DNA of 9,846 nt from Pseudomonadota bacterium. GTDB lineage: Bacteria > Pseudomonadota > Gammaproteobacteria > Burkholderiales > Gallionellaceae. The position numbers and the translations under genes were made by a program. The notes under the pieces were generated by a model. The model saw only the letters and a program-made list of their open reading frames with translations, ran no database searches and was not told the DNA's origin. The stretch spans positions 1 to 9,846 of the forward strand of contig JAJXWG010000045.1 of NCBI GenBank assembly GCA_021781695.1. Direction: 5' to 3'. Below, in pieces: positions 1-6,452 of this stretch; position 1 is the stretch's first letter, and every line of letters begins with the position of its first letter.

Positions 1-985
1 TGATCACCACGGCCAGCTGGGTGCGCTCAAGCGCGCCGATTTCGCTGTGATGGCCAATGGCAGCCAGCCACGCAAAACCGAAGATCGCCAGTATCTGCAC
101 CACGCCGAACAGCCACAGCGCACGGTTAATGCCTATCCTTACCATCCAAAGACCGCCCAGCATGCCGCCGATAACGGACGGCCACAGACCTGCATTCTTG
201 GCGATCAGGCCGATGTCAGTTTTGGAAAAACCCATGTCGAGATAAAAAGGCGTGGCAAGCGATGTGCACATGCTGTCACCCAGCTTGTAGAAAAGCAGAA
301 AGGCCAGAATCAGCAGCGCGCTCTCCCAGCCATTGCGCGTGATAAATTCGTGGAAAGGCTCGATGACCGCTTCGCGCAAAGTTTTGGGCGGTGCGGCGCG
401 ATGAGGCTCTTTCACCATCAGCGTCATCGCAATGCCCGGCAGCATGAACAGCGCGGTGATCACGAACACCTTGTCCCAGGACATATGGTCGGCGAGGATC
501 AGTGACAATGCGCCCGGCACAAGTCCTGCTACGCGATACGCGTTGACGTGCACCGCATTGCCCAGCCCCAGTTCGGCATCGGAAAGCAACTCGCGGCGGT
601 AGGCATCCAGCACGATATCCTGCGTTGCAGAAAGCACTGCCAGAAGCGTTGCGCACCAGGCGATCGCGCGAAGCTCGCTGGCAGGTGAGAACCCACCCAT
701 GACAGCGATCACCACCAGAAGGCTCACCTGGGTCAGCGCCATCCAACCGCGCCGACGGCCAAACAGAGGCAATGCGTAGCGGTCGAGCAGTGGCGACCAG
801 ATAAATTTCCATGTATAGGGAAACTGGATCAGCGCGAAAAGTCCTATGGTTTTCAGATCCACATGCTCGCTGCGCAGCCAGGCAGGCAGCAGGTTGAACA
901 GCAGATAAAGCGGCAAGCCCGAAGAAAATCCGGTGAACACGCAGATTGCCATGCGCCGCGTGAAAAGCTGTCTGATGACGCTCAT
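1..985 (-). CDS. ampG: AmpG-like muropeptide permease (MFS), 3' end outside window
   Basis: Inner-membrane major facilitator of the AmpG type, which imports GlcNAc-anhydroMurNAc peptides released from the cell wall for recycling. The visible 328 residues start MSVIRQLFTRRM. They contain the family's early FSSGLPLYLL stretch (about residues 20-29), WSPLLDRY (63-70) and the conserved SATQDIVLDAYRRELL (119-134). Hydrophobic segments alternate with basic loops such as FGRRRGW, as expected for a polytopic carrier. Known AmpG proteins exceed 400 residues, so roughly 100 or more C-terminal residues lie beyond position 1. The ATG at 985-983 overlaps the metW stop as ATGA, with a G-rich but weak ribosome site just before it, so translation is probably coupled to metW. 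It is third in the metX operon. The substrate is inferred from family resemblance; a related MFS solute is possible. Confidence 0.88.
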   Translation of the reverse strand, partial: MSVIRQLFTRRMAICVFTGFSSGLPLYLLFNLLPAWLRSEHVDLKTIGLFALIQFPYTWKFIWSPLLDRYALPLFGRRRGWMALTQVSLLVVIAVMGGFSPASELRAIAWCATLLAVLSATQDIVLDAYRRELLSDAELGLGNAVHVNAYRVAGLVPGALSLILADHMSWDKVFVITALFMLPGIAMTLMVKEPHRAAPPKTLREAVIEPFHEFITRNGWESALLILAFLLFYKLGDSMCTSLATPFYLDMGFSKTDIGLIAKNAGLWPSVIGGMLGGLWMVRIGINRALWLFGVVQILAIFGFAWLAAIGHHSEIGALERTQLAVVI

Positions 986-1569
986 ATCCCCCGCTGAAAG
1001 CGATATACCGCCGTGCTGCCGAAAAGATTGGGCAGCATACTCACTTCGCGCCCGTCCGTCATCACGCTGCGCGCGGTGATGCTGATGCAGTATGAACGGC
1101 AGAAATTCTCGAAATCGTTCAGCGTGCAGAGGTGCACGTTCGGCGTGTTGTACCACTGATAGGGCAACTCGGAAGACACCGGCATGTTGCCCAGCAGCAC
1201 ATCGAGACGGCTACGCCAAAAACCAAAATTGGGGAAACTCACTATGCCCTCTCGTCCCACGCGCAGCATCTCCTGCATCAAAGGTTCGGTATGACGGGTT
1301 GCCTGCAGGGTCTGCGACAGAATCACGAAATCAAATGCGCCATCCTCGAAATCGGAAAGTCCCGCATCCAGATCGTTCTGAATCACGTTCACGCCGTTAG
1401 CGATGCATGACACAATATCGCGATCACTGATCTCCACGCCATAACCCCGCACCGCACGGGTATCCTGAAGATAGCGCAGCAGGCTGCCATCCCCGCAGCC
1501 CAGGTCAAGCACCGATGCGCCCTTGGGTATCCAGGCTGCGATGGCCGCAAAATCGGAACGATCGCTCAT
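982..1569 (-). CDS. metW: MetW, methyltransferase-fold methionine biosynthesis protein
   Basis: 195-residue class I SAM-dependent methyltransferase fold of the MetW family. Motif I is VLDLGCGDGSLL (residues 20-31), the acidic ribose-binding position is Glu46 in GVEISD, and the family-typical QNDLD (64-68) and FVILSQTLQ (81-89) follow. FPNFGFWRSR (112-121) is also characteristic. MetW acts with MetX in homoserine acylation in bacteria that carry both; its own methylation substrate, if any, is not established. It fills nearly the usual length. The ATG at 1569-1567 has GAGG (1580-1577) seven bases upstream. The ATG overlaps the metX stop as ATGA and the gene's stop overlaps the ampG start the same way, so all three are likely translated from one mRNA. 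Confidence 0.93.
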   Translation of the reverse strand: MSDRSDFAAIAAWIPKGASVLDLGCGDGSLLRYLQDTRAVRGYGVEISDRDIVSCIANGVNVIQNDLDAGLSDFEDGAFDFVILSQTLQATRHTEPLMQEMLRVGREGIVSFPNFGFWRSRLDVLLGNMPVSSELPYQWYNTPNVHLCTLNDFENFCRSYCISITARSVMTDGREVSMLPNLFGSTAVYRFQRGI

Positions 1570-2699
1570 GCCGACACCTCGCGGCTCACATTGTCGAGAT
1601 AGGCGCGCACCACATCGAAGTAATGCGGATGTTCCATCAGAAAAGAGTCATGCCCGTGCGTTGAGGTGATTTCGGCATAGCTCACATTGCGCCCGTTGTG
1701 CAGCAGAGGGCGGATGATTTCGCGGGAACGCTGCGGCGAAAAGCGCCAGTCTGTGGTGAACGAGATCACCAGAAAATCGGCACGTGCCTTTGCAAACGCG
1801 CTGTTCAGATCACCGCCGCAATCCTGTGCAGGATCGAAATAGTCCAGCGCCTTGGTCATCAGCAGATAAGTGTTAGCATCGAAAAGCCCTGCGAACTTGT
1901 CTCCCTGGTAGCGCAGGTAGGATTCAATCTGAAACTCCACCTCATAGCCGTAATTGTATTGCCCGCTCTTGAGTTCGCGCCCGAACTTGTCCGCCATCGC
2001 ATCATCCGACAGATACGTGATGTGGCCCAGCATGCGCGCAAGCCTAAGCCCCCGCGTCGGCACAACATTGTGCTGGTAATAATCTCCGCCGTGAAAATCG
2101 GGGTCGGTCAGAATCGCGTTGCGCGCCACGTCGTTGAAGGCGATGTTCTGCGCAGTCAGGCGGGGTGCACTGGCGATGGCCAGCACATGGCGCACCCGGT
2201 CCGGGCAGGCCAGAGACCACTGCAAGGCCTGCATGCCGCCCAGGCTTCCGCCGATCACCGCGGCAAAACAATCGATACCCAGGTAATCGGCAAGCCTCGC
2301 CTGAGACTCGACCCAGTCTTCCACAGTGATCACAGGGAAACTCGAACCATAGGGCTTGCCTGTTTCGGGATCGACCGAGGAAGGCCCGGTGGAGCCGTGA
2401 CAGCCGCCCAGGTTATTCATACCCACCACGAAAAAATTGTCCGTATCGATAGGTTTGCCGGGTCCCACCATGTTGTCCCACCAACCCAGGCTCTTCGGTG
2501 CATCTGCGTAAAAGCCAGCCACATGGTGATGACCGGACAGCGCATGGCAGATCAGGATTGCGTTGGACCTGTCGCTATTCAACGTACCGTATGTCTCATA
2601 CACGAGCTCGTAACGCGGCAACACCGCGCCGCTCCTAAACACCAGCGGGGTTTCGAACGTTGCGCGCTGCGCTGTAACAATGCCTACAGAATGACTCAA
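1566..2699 (-). CDS. metX: Homoserine O-acyltransferase MetX, probably succinyl-specific
   Basis: Alpha/beta-hydrolase enzyme that acylates the homoserine hydroxyl, the first committed step of methionine synthesis, in the cytoplasm. With the start chosen here (TTG 2699-2697, 377 residues) the nucleophile is Ser152 in GGSLGGMQ, the acid is Asp317 in FTTDWRFSP and the base is His350 in HGHDSFL. GCHGSTGPSS lies before the nucleophile. Arg319, two residues after the catalytic Asp, is the residue I associate with succinyl-CoA-using MetX enzymes, so the product is probably O-succinylhomoserine (inference). A TTG at 2726 would add nine residues, but it lies in the loop of the leader terminator and lacks a good ribosome site. 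The TTG at 2699 has GGAG five bases upstream and gives MSHSVGIV, like the usual N-terminus of the family. Controlled by the riboswitch at 2747-2825. Confidence 0.95.
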   Translation of the reverse strand: MSHSVGIVTAQRATFETPLVFRSGAVLPRYELVYETYGTLNSDRSNAILICHALSGHHHVAGFYADAPKSLGWWDNMVGPGKPIDTDNFFVVGMNNLGGCHGSTGPSSVDPETGKPYGSSFPVITVEDWVESQARLADYLGIDCFAAVIGGSLGGMQALQWSLACPDRVRHVLAIASAPRLTAQNIAFNDVARNAILTDPDFHGGDYYQHNVVPTRGLRLARMLGHITYLSDDAMADKFGRELKSGQYNYGYEVEFQIESYLRYQGDKFAGLFDANTYLLMTKALDYFDPAQDCGGDLNSAFAKARADFLVISFTTDWRFSPQRSREIIRPLLHNGRNVSYAEITSTHGHDSFLMEHPHYFDVVRAYLDNVSREVSA

Positions 2700-2700
2700 A

Positions 2701-2708
2701 TCGACTCC
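2701..2708 (-). promoter_or_regulatory. metX ribosome binding site
   Basis: On the minus strand GGAG (2708-2705) lies five bases before the TTG at 2699-2697. It follows directly on the U-rich tail of the leader terminator. It decides the metX start in favour of TTG 2699 over the upstream TTG at 2726. Confidence 0.65.
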
Positions 2709-2745
2709 AAAAGAAAAACCCGTCAAGCCTAAGCCAAAACGGGTC
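2709..2745 (-). terminator. Leader intrinsic terminator of metX (attenuator)
   Basis: In the leader RNA GACCCGU (2745-2739) pairs with ACGGGUU (2723-2717), seven pairs including one G-U. The tract UUUUUCUUUU (2718-2709) follows. It lies between the SAM-II aptamer and the metX ribosome site, where a transcription attenuator is expected. The 15-base loop holds GCUUAGGCU (2734-2726), which can instead pair with AGCUAAAGC (2759-2751) of the aptamer, giving a possible antiterminator. The stem is short, so efficiency is uncertain. Confidence 0.6.
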
Positions 2746-2746
2746 G

Positions 2747-2825
2747 CCTCGCTTTAGCTGGTATGTTTGAGCGCATATCAATCATGCGCCTGTGCCCCGG
2801 CAAGCTGATGTCAAATCGGCACTGG
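2747..2825 (-). promoter_or_regulatory. SAM-II (SAM_alpha) riboswitch in the metX leader
   Basis: The minus-strand leader matches my memory of the SAM-II consensus. P1 is GUGCC (2822-2818) with GGCAC (2796-2792), extendable by two C-G pairs across an A-A mismatch. The P1 loop reads GAUUUGAC then CUUGC, both consensus blocks. After P1 come UCAAAC (2770-2765) and AGCUAAAGCGAGG (2759-2747), matching UUAAAC and GCUAAAG. The pseudoknot P2 forms between GCUUGC (2805-2800) and GCUAAAGC (2758-2751), with U2756 and A2753 unpaired. An additional hairpin, GCGCAU/AUGCGC (2789-2784 with 2776-2771), is inserted between P1 and the 3' core. SAM-II RNAs bind S-adenosylmethionine and repress methionine genes, which fits metX downstream. 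They are best known from alphaproteobacteria. The match is by eye, without a covariance search. Confidence 0.85.
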
Positions 2826-2829
2826 CTGA

Positions 2830-2858
2830 AGTTTGTGCGTTTTATTCCCGGATGTCAA
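2830..2858 (-). promoter_or_regulatory. Probable sigma-70 promoter of metX-metW-ampG
   Basis: Minus strand: a perfect TTGACA -35 (2858-2853), a 17-base spacer and CAAACT (2835-2830) as a weak -10 matching TATAAT at three positions. Transcription would begin about 2823-2824, right at the first bases of riboswitch stem P1. That position agreement is the strongest support; the -10 is poor on its own. Confidence 0.55.
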
Positions 2859-2900
2859 TTTAGTCCGAAGATTGGAACAGCCTAATCCGTCGCCGTGCAG

Positions 2901-2906
2901 TAGAAT
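2901..2906 (+). promoter_or_regulatory. Possible -10 element for ald
   Basis: TAGAAT differs from TATAAT by one base and lies 52 bases before the ald ATG at 2959. No convincing -35 sits at 16-18 bases upstream, so this is tentative. If real, the ald and metX promoters are divergent within a 259-base gap that holds no other gene. Confidence 0.3.
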
Positions 2907-2958
2907 GACAAGCATCTGAATCTTCATCATGCCTGTCCACACTGGAGAAAATTCGAAG

Positions 2959-4065
2959 ATGAAAATCGGCGTTCCCAAAGAGATCAAGACAGGTGAATAC
3001 AGGATTGGCCTGGCACCTTCAGGTACTGCAGCACTGGTCGAGGCGGGGCATGCCGTGCTGGTTGAAAGCGGCGCGGGGATAGGCAGCGGATTTTCGGATG
3101 AACAATATAAATGTGCCGGCGCAGCAGTGATTGCTGATGCAGAATCTGTTTGGTTGCAGGCGGAACTCATCGTCAAGGTCAAGGAGCCGATGCGCGCCGA
3201 ATGGCCCCATCTTAAGCAAGGCCAGATCGTCTTCACCTATTTTCATTTTGCTGCCGACTTGGAACTGACACGCGCGCATATTGATTCTGGCGCGATCTGT
3301 ATCGCTTATGAGACCGTGGCGCTGCCTGCGGGCGAATTGCCCTTGCTAGCACCCATGTCGGAGGTGGCCGGACGCATGGCGATACAGGAGGGTGCGAAAT
3401 ATCTGGAAAAGCAATACGGCGGGCGCGGCATTCTGCTGGGCGGCGTACCCGGCATTCTGCCTGCGCATGTGCTAATCCTGGGCGGCGGCATTGTCGGAAG
3501 CCACGCGGCAACGATTGCGACAGGCATGGGTGCGAAAGTCACCGTGATGGACGTATCGCTCTCCCGGCTGCGTCATCTGGATGAGATACTGCCCGTACAG
3601 ACGCTGCTCTCAAGTCGCCACAACCTGCTCGAGCAGCTTGCAACTGCGGATCTTGTCATAGGCGCCGTGCTCATTCCGGGTGCCGCCGCCCCGCGCCTCA
3701 TAAGGCGTCCCGACCTCAAGCTCATGCAGCCAGGCTCCGTGATCGTCGATGTCGCGGTGGATCAGGGGGGCTGCATGGAAACCACGCACCCCACCACACA
3801 CGAAAACCCGGTTTACACGGTCGATGGCGTGATTCACTACGCGGTCGCCAACATGCCGGGCGGCGTTCCGCGCACATCCACACTGGCGCTGACCAACGCC
3901 ACTTTTCCTTACCTGCTTGAGCTGGCAAACAAAGGATGGCAAGAGGCGCTCAGCGACAACCCGGCGCTAAGATCAGGCTTGAATATCGCCCAGGGGAGAA
4001 TCGCTTACCCGGCGGTGGCAGAGGCCTTTGGCCTGCCTCTTGTCAGCCCGGAAAGTCTCCTCTAG
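2959..4065 (+). CDS. ald: Alanine dehydrogenase
   Basis: Cytoplasmic NAD-dependent alanine dehydrogenase, interconverting L-alanine with pyruvate and ammonia. The 368 residues are close to the family norm of about 370. MKIGVPKEIKTGEYRIGL opens the protein with the substrate-binding Arg15. Lys75 lies in VKVKEP, catalytic His96 in FTYFHFA and catalytic Asp268 in VDVAVDQGG. The nucleotide-binding fold carries LILGGGIVGSHAA (172-184) with acidic Asp198 at the end of the second strand. An in-frame ATG at 2929 would add ten residues not seen in relatives; the ATG at 2959 has GGAGA (2944-2948) ten bases upstream and is preferred. The gene is divergent from metX and convergent with the glutathione transferase gene, sharing CTAG at its stop. 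No dedicated regulator is adjacent. Confidence 0.95.
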   Translation: MKIGVPKEIKTGEYRIGLAPSGTAALVEAGHAVLVESGAGIGSGFSDEQYKCAGAAVIADAESVWLQAELIVKVKEPMRAEWPHLKQGQIVFTYFHFAADLELTRAHIDSGAICIAYETVALPAGELPLLAPMSEVAGRMAIQEGAKYLEKQYGGRGILLGGVPGILPAHVLILGGGIVGSHAATIATGMGAKVTVMDVSLSRLRHLDEILPVQTLLSSRHNLLEQLATADLVIGAVLIPGAAAPRLIRRPDLKLMQPGSVIVDVAVDQGGCMETTHPTTHENPVYTVDGVIHYAVANMPGGVPRTSTLALTNATFPYLLELANKGWQEALSDNPALRSGLNIAQGRIAYPAVAEAFGLPLVSPESLL

Positions 4066-4661
4066 GAACCCGCCAAAATCACGCTCTTGCGCTTGGCCAT
4101 CTTCGCAGACCATGCAGCAAGATTCGGGTATGCGCCGCGCCAGTCACGCTCGGGTTGGCGCAAGTCAAGATAGACCAGCGCGCTTGTCAGCGCCAAATCC
4201 GCGAGCGTGATGGACTCACCTTCGCACCATTCATTGCCACCCAGCAGCCCGGCCGCAAAAGCAAGCGCGTTTGATATCGCCTTGTTATGCAGTTCAAGCG
4301 TGTCGGTATCCTGCTTATCGTTTGGACGCATGCGCTCGGTGCGCACCACGACTGCCGAATCCGCAATGCCATCGGCCAGCGCTTCCCAGCGCTTGACGCG
4401 CAGCCTTGCCGCAGCATCCGAACGCGGAATCAGCACAGGTTGATCGTTCAAGGCATCAACATAGTCCGCGATCACGGCTGAATCGAATACGCAAAAACCG
4501 TCGTCCAGGATCAGCGCCGGGATACGCCCCATCGGGTTGGCCTGCAACGCCAAACTGCCCTGCGGCAGGTCAACCACAAATTCATGGGGAATGTTTTTTT
4601 CCAGCAAAACCAGGCGCGCCTTACGCACGTAGGGGCTGGTCAGTGTGCCTATCAGTTTCAC
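4062..4661 (-). CDS. Glutathione S-transferase family protein, YibF-like
   Basis: 199-residue cytoplasmic GST-fold protein. The thioredoxin-like N-terminal domain (about 1-75) has TSPYVRKARL with Ser9 at the catalytic position. NPMGRIPAL follows with the cis-Pro48, then FDSAVIADYVD with Asp60-Ser61 for the glutamyl end of glutathione. The helical C-terminal domain includes ITLADLALTSALVYLDLR. The overall pattern, including RVKRWEALADGIADSAVV, is close to E. coli YibF as I remember it; the substrate is unknown. The start is GTG at 4661-4659, preceded by AGGAGA that also encodes the end of phr. The phr stop overlaps this start as GTGA, so the two are probably translationally coupled. Its stop lies in a CTAG shared with the convergent ald stop. 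Confidence 0.88.
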   Translation of the reverse strand: MKLIGTLTSPYVRKARLVLLEKNIPHEFVVDLPQGSLALQANPMGRIPALILDDGFCVFDSAVIADYVDALNDQPVLIPRSDAAARLRVKRWEALADGIADSAVVVRTERMRPNDKQDTDTLELHNKAISNALAFAAGLLGGNEWCEGESITLADLALTSALVYLDLRQPERDWRGAYPNLAAWSAKMAKRKSVILAGS

Positions 4662-6094
4662 ATTGATCTCCTTTGGTTTGATCCACGAATTGCCTCCTTG
4701 AACATCGCCAATGCCGCTATCCTTGCCTCAGCATGGTCCACAACAGGGGCCGGATAAGTATGCCCGATGATCACTCCATAGCGCTGTTTTTCGATTTCAG
4801 GCATTAGCCAGGGCGCATGTATCCATTTGTCAGGACAATTTGCAAGCTCAGGCACCTGGCTGCGGATGAAACAGCCTTCAGGATCGAATCTTTCGGATTG
4901 CGCAACCGGGTTGAATATCCTGAACCAGGGCTGTGCATCACAGCCGGTTGAAGCCGCCCATTGCCAGCCACCGTTGTTGGCTGCAAGGTCAAAGTCCAAC
5001 AGATGTTCCGCAAAATATTTTTCGCCCCAGCGCCAGTCCACGTGCAGATCCTTCACCAGAAAGGATGCACTCACCATGCGCAGCCTGTTGTGCATGAGGC
5101 CCGTCCGGTTAAGCTTGCGCATCGCCGCATCGATCAGAGGGTAACCCGTGCGCCCCTCGCACCATGCCGCATACTTTTCAGGATCATTGGGAAAATCGAC
5201 AGCCTCGAACTGGAGCTTGAAAGCCCGCCCTTCTGCAAGCGAAGGATTATGGTAAAGCTGCATCTGATAAAAGTCGCGCCAGATGAGTTCCGACAGCCAG
5301 GATGCCGCTCCAGCGCTGCCCGAGTGTTGCGCATGGGATGCCAGACGGCGTATCGACAGGGTGCCAAAGCGCAGGTGCACGGAAAGGTGAGAGGTGCCGT
5401 TAAGCGCAGGAAAGTCGCGCGCCTTCCGATACTCATCGATGCGCAACATGAAGTCCTCGAACAATTTATCAGCGCCAGATTCGCCAGCCTCGACGTTCAG
5501 CTTGCCTGGCGAGAATCCGAACGATTCAAGTGCAGGAAATGGAATCGGCGCGCATTGCGCGAACGCTGAAAGATATCGCTCCACGGGATATGCGCTGAGA
5601 TAATACTCATCCAGTTTTTTCAGCCAGGCATTCTTGTATGGCGTGAACACGCTGTAGGGCTTGCCGGATCCGTTCAGAATTTCCGAGCACTCGAAAATCA
5701 CCTGATCCTTGTAGTGATGGAAAGCGATTTCTCCAAGCGCGGCTTCCACCGCCGCATCGCGACGCATCGCATCGGGCTCATAATCGTGATTGCAGAACAC
5801 CGCCTGCACATCGAACTTGCGCGCAAGGCTCACGATCTGTTCTTCTGCGCTGCCGTGCAACACCCAAAGCGCGCTGCGATGCTTGCTCAAAGATTCATTC
5901 AGTTCAGCCGCGCAGCGCCAGATGAATTCGACGCGCCTGTCCTGCCTGTCCGTCAATTTTCCCAGGATATCGCTGTCGAACAGAAATACGCAATATACCG
6001 TTTCGCTGTTCTTCAGCGCATGATAGAGCGCCGCATGATCTGTCAGGCGCAGGTCGCGGCGGAACCAGCATATCGCGCGCGAATAGCGCTTCAT
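4658..6094 (-). CDS. phrB: Deoxyribodipyrimidine photo-lyase, class I type
   Basis: 478-residue flavoprotein that uses near-UV/blue light to split cyclobutane pyrimidine dimers in DNA. The N-terminal antenna domain opens ICWFRRDLRLTDHAALYH. The FAD domain shows SELIWRDFY (268-276, Glu269 matching E. coli Glu274), TGYPLIDAAMRKL (316-328), MHNRLRMVSASFLVKDL (334-350) and NGGWQWAASTG (374-384). Asn373, facing flavin N5, is kept. Residues matching E. coli positions 274 to 384 align at a constant offset of five, without gaps. On that alignment Trp377 and Trp354 of the electron-transfer triad are kept, but the third, E. coli Trp306, is Phe301. The frame is open upstream to 6199 but overlaps another gene with non-conserved sequence, so ATG 6094-6092 is chosen. 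Its ribosome site is weak. It starts 11 bases after the small gene upstream. Confidence 0.94.
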   Translation of the reverse strand: MKRYSRAICWFRRDLRLTDHAALYHALKNSETVYCVFLFDSDILGKLTDRQDRRVEFIWRCAAELNESLSKHRSALWVLHGSAEEQIVSLARKFDVQAVFCNHDYEPDAMRRDAAVEAALGEIAFHHYKDQVIFECSEILNGSGKPYSVFTPYKNAWLKKLDEYYLSAYPVERYLSAFAQCAPIPFPALESFGFSPGKLNVEAGESGADKLFEDFMLRIDEYRKARDFPALNGTSHLSVHLRFGTLSIRRLASHAQHSGSAGAASWLSELIWRDFYQMQLYHNPSLAEGRAFKLQFEAVDFPNDPEKYAAWCEGRTGYPLIDAAMRKLNRTGLMHNRLRMVSASFLVKDLHVDWRWGEKYFAEHLLDFDLAANNGGWQWAASTGCDAQPWFRIFNPVAQSERFDPEGCFIRSQVPELANCPDKWIHAPWLMPEIEKQRYGVIIGHTYPAPVVDHAEARIAALAMFKEAIRGSNQRRSM

Positions 6095-6105
6095 TGCAGT
6101 GCTGG

Positions 6106-6414
6106 CTAATACTGCTGAAGGATGCGGTTCATCAGTGCTTCGGGCATCTGATAGGTTTCCATGTCCCAGCCCTCGATGCGCAGGATATCCCCAAGGCATT
6201 TTTCCATTTCGGCATGGCTTGATTTCACCGCCTCGACGATGCGCTGGTGCACTGCCTTATCGGTGTCGGTGAGATTAAGGCAGCCTGCCTGATAGGCGAA
6301 CAGGCTGCGCAATTCATTGATGTTCCTGCAAACCTGCGCGGGACAGGCGCACTGATAGATCATGGACTGATCCAGTATTTTGGTGATGACTTCGTTAGAA
6401 AATCTGATTTCCAT
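6106..6414 (-). CDS. Small cysteine-rich helical protein, function unknown
   Basis: 102-residue protein I do not recognise as a named family. It has no signal peptide or membrane segment and looks mostly alpha-helical. Near the N-terminus is YQCACPAQVC (residues 20-29, Cys22, Cys24, Cys29), followed by Cys45 and Cys73, with His56 and His67 between or near them. A CxCx4C cluster plus further Cys/His could bind zinc or an iron-sulfur cluster; this is inference. IEGWDMETYQMPEALM near the C-terminus looks like a conserved signature. Reality is supported by an excellent AGGAGG (6427-6422) seven bases before the ATG, by the fit between neighbours (38 bases after ptsI, 11 before phr) and by matching strand. 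It could be a small regulatory or adaptor protein. Confidence 0.8.
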   Translation of the reverse strand: MEIRFSNEVITKILDQSMIYQCACPAQVCRNINELRSLFAYQAGCLNLTDTDKAVHQRIVEAVKSSHAEMEKCLGDILRIEGWDMETYQMPEALMNRILQQY

Positions 6415-6421
6415 GTGTTTT

Positions 6422-6427
6422 CCTCCT
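6422..6427 (-). promoter_or_regulatory. Strong ribosome binding site of the small Cys-rich gene
   Basis: Minus strand AGGAGG sits seven bases before the ATG at 6414-6412, inside the 38-base gap after ptsI. It shows that the small gene is translated independently of ptsI and fixes its start. Confidence 0.8.
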
Positions 6428-6452
6428 CTTGATGGCGACGCATGAAAAAACG

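Noticed and set aside
47..505. Plus-strand open frame of about 152 codons at the left edge
   Set aside because: Antisense shadow of ampG, with no ribosome site or recognisable protein content.
276..812. Minus-strand open frame of about 178 codons
   Set aside because: It runs in a different frame through ampG, whose true frame shows clear MFS sequence across the whole stretch.
1698..2732. Long plus-strand open frame (about 344 codons) antisense to metX
   Set aside because: metX on the other strand is complete with catalytic residues. The antisense frame has no recognisable domain, is rich in His/Arg/Gln typical of reverse-strand shadows, and would cross the riboswitch-terminator junction.
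2826..2958. A second riboswitch in the ald leader
   Set aside because: The ald leader after the possible -10 is only about 45 bases and shows no stem set or known aptamer core.
4961..5569. Plus-strand open frame of about 202 codons antisense to phr
   Set aside because: The photolyase frame on the minus strand explains the region fully; the antisense product resembles nothing.
6095..6199. N-terminal extension of the photolyase by 35 residues
   Set aside because: Conserved photolyase sequence begins at MKRYSRAICWFRRDLRL. The extension overlaps the small Cys-rich gene and has no family counterpart.
6428..6452. Possible terminator between ptsI and the small Cys-rich gene
   Set aside because: Only a four-pair GACG/CGTC match with the T-run in its loop rather than after the stem, so it is not a credible intrinsic terminator.
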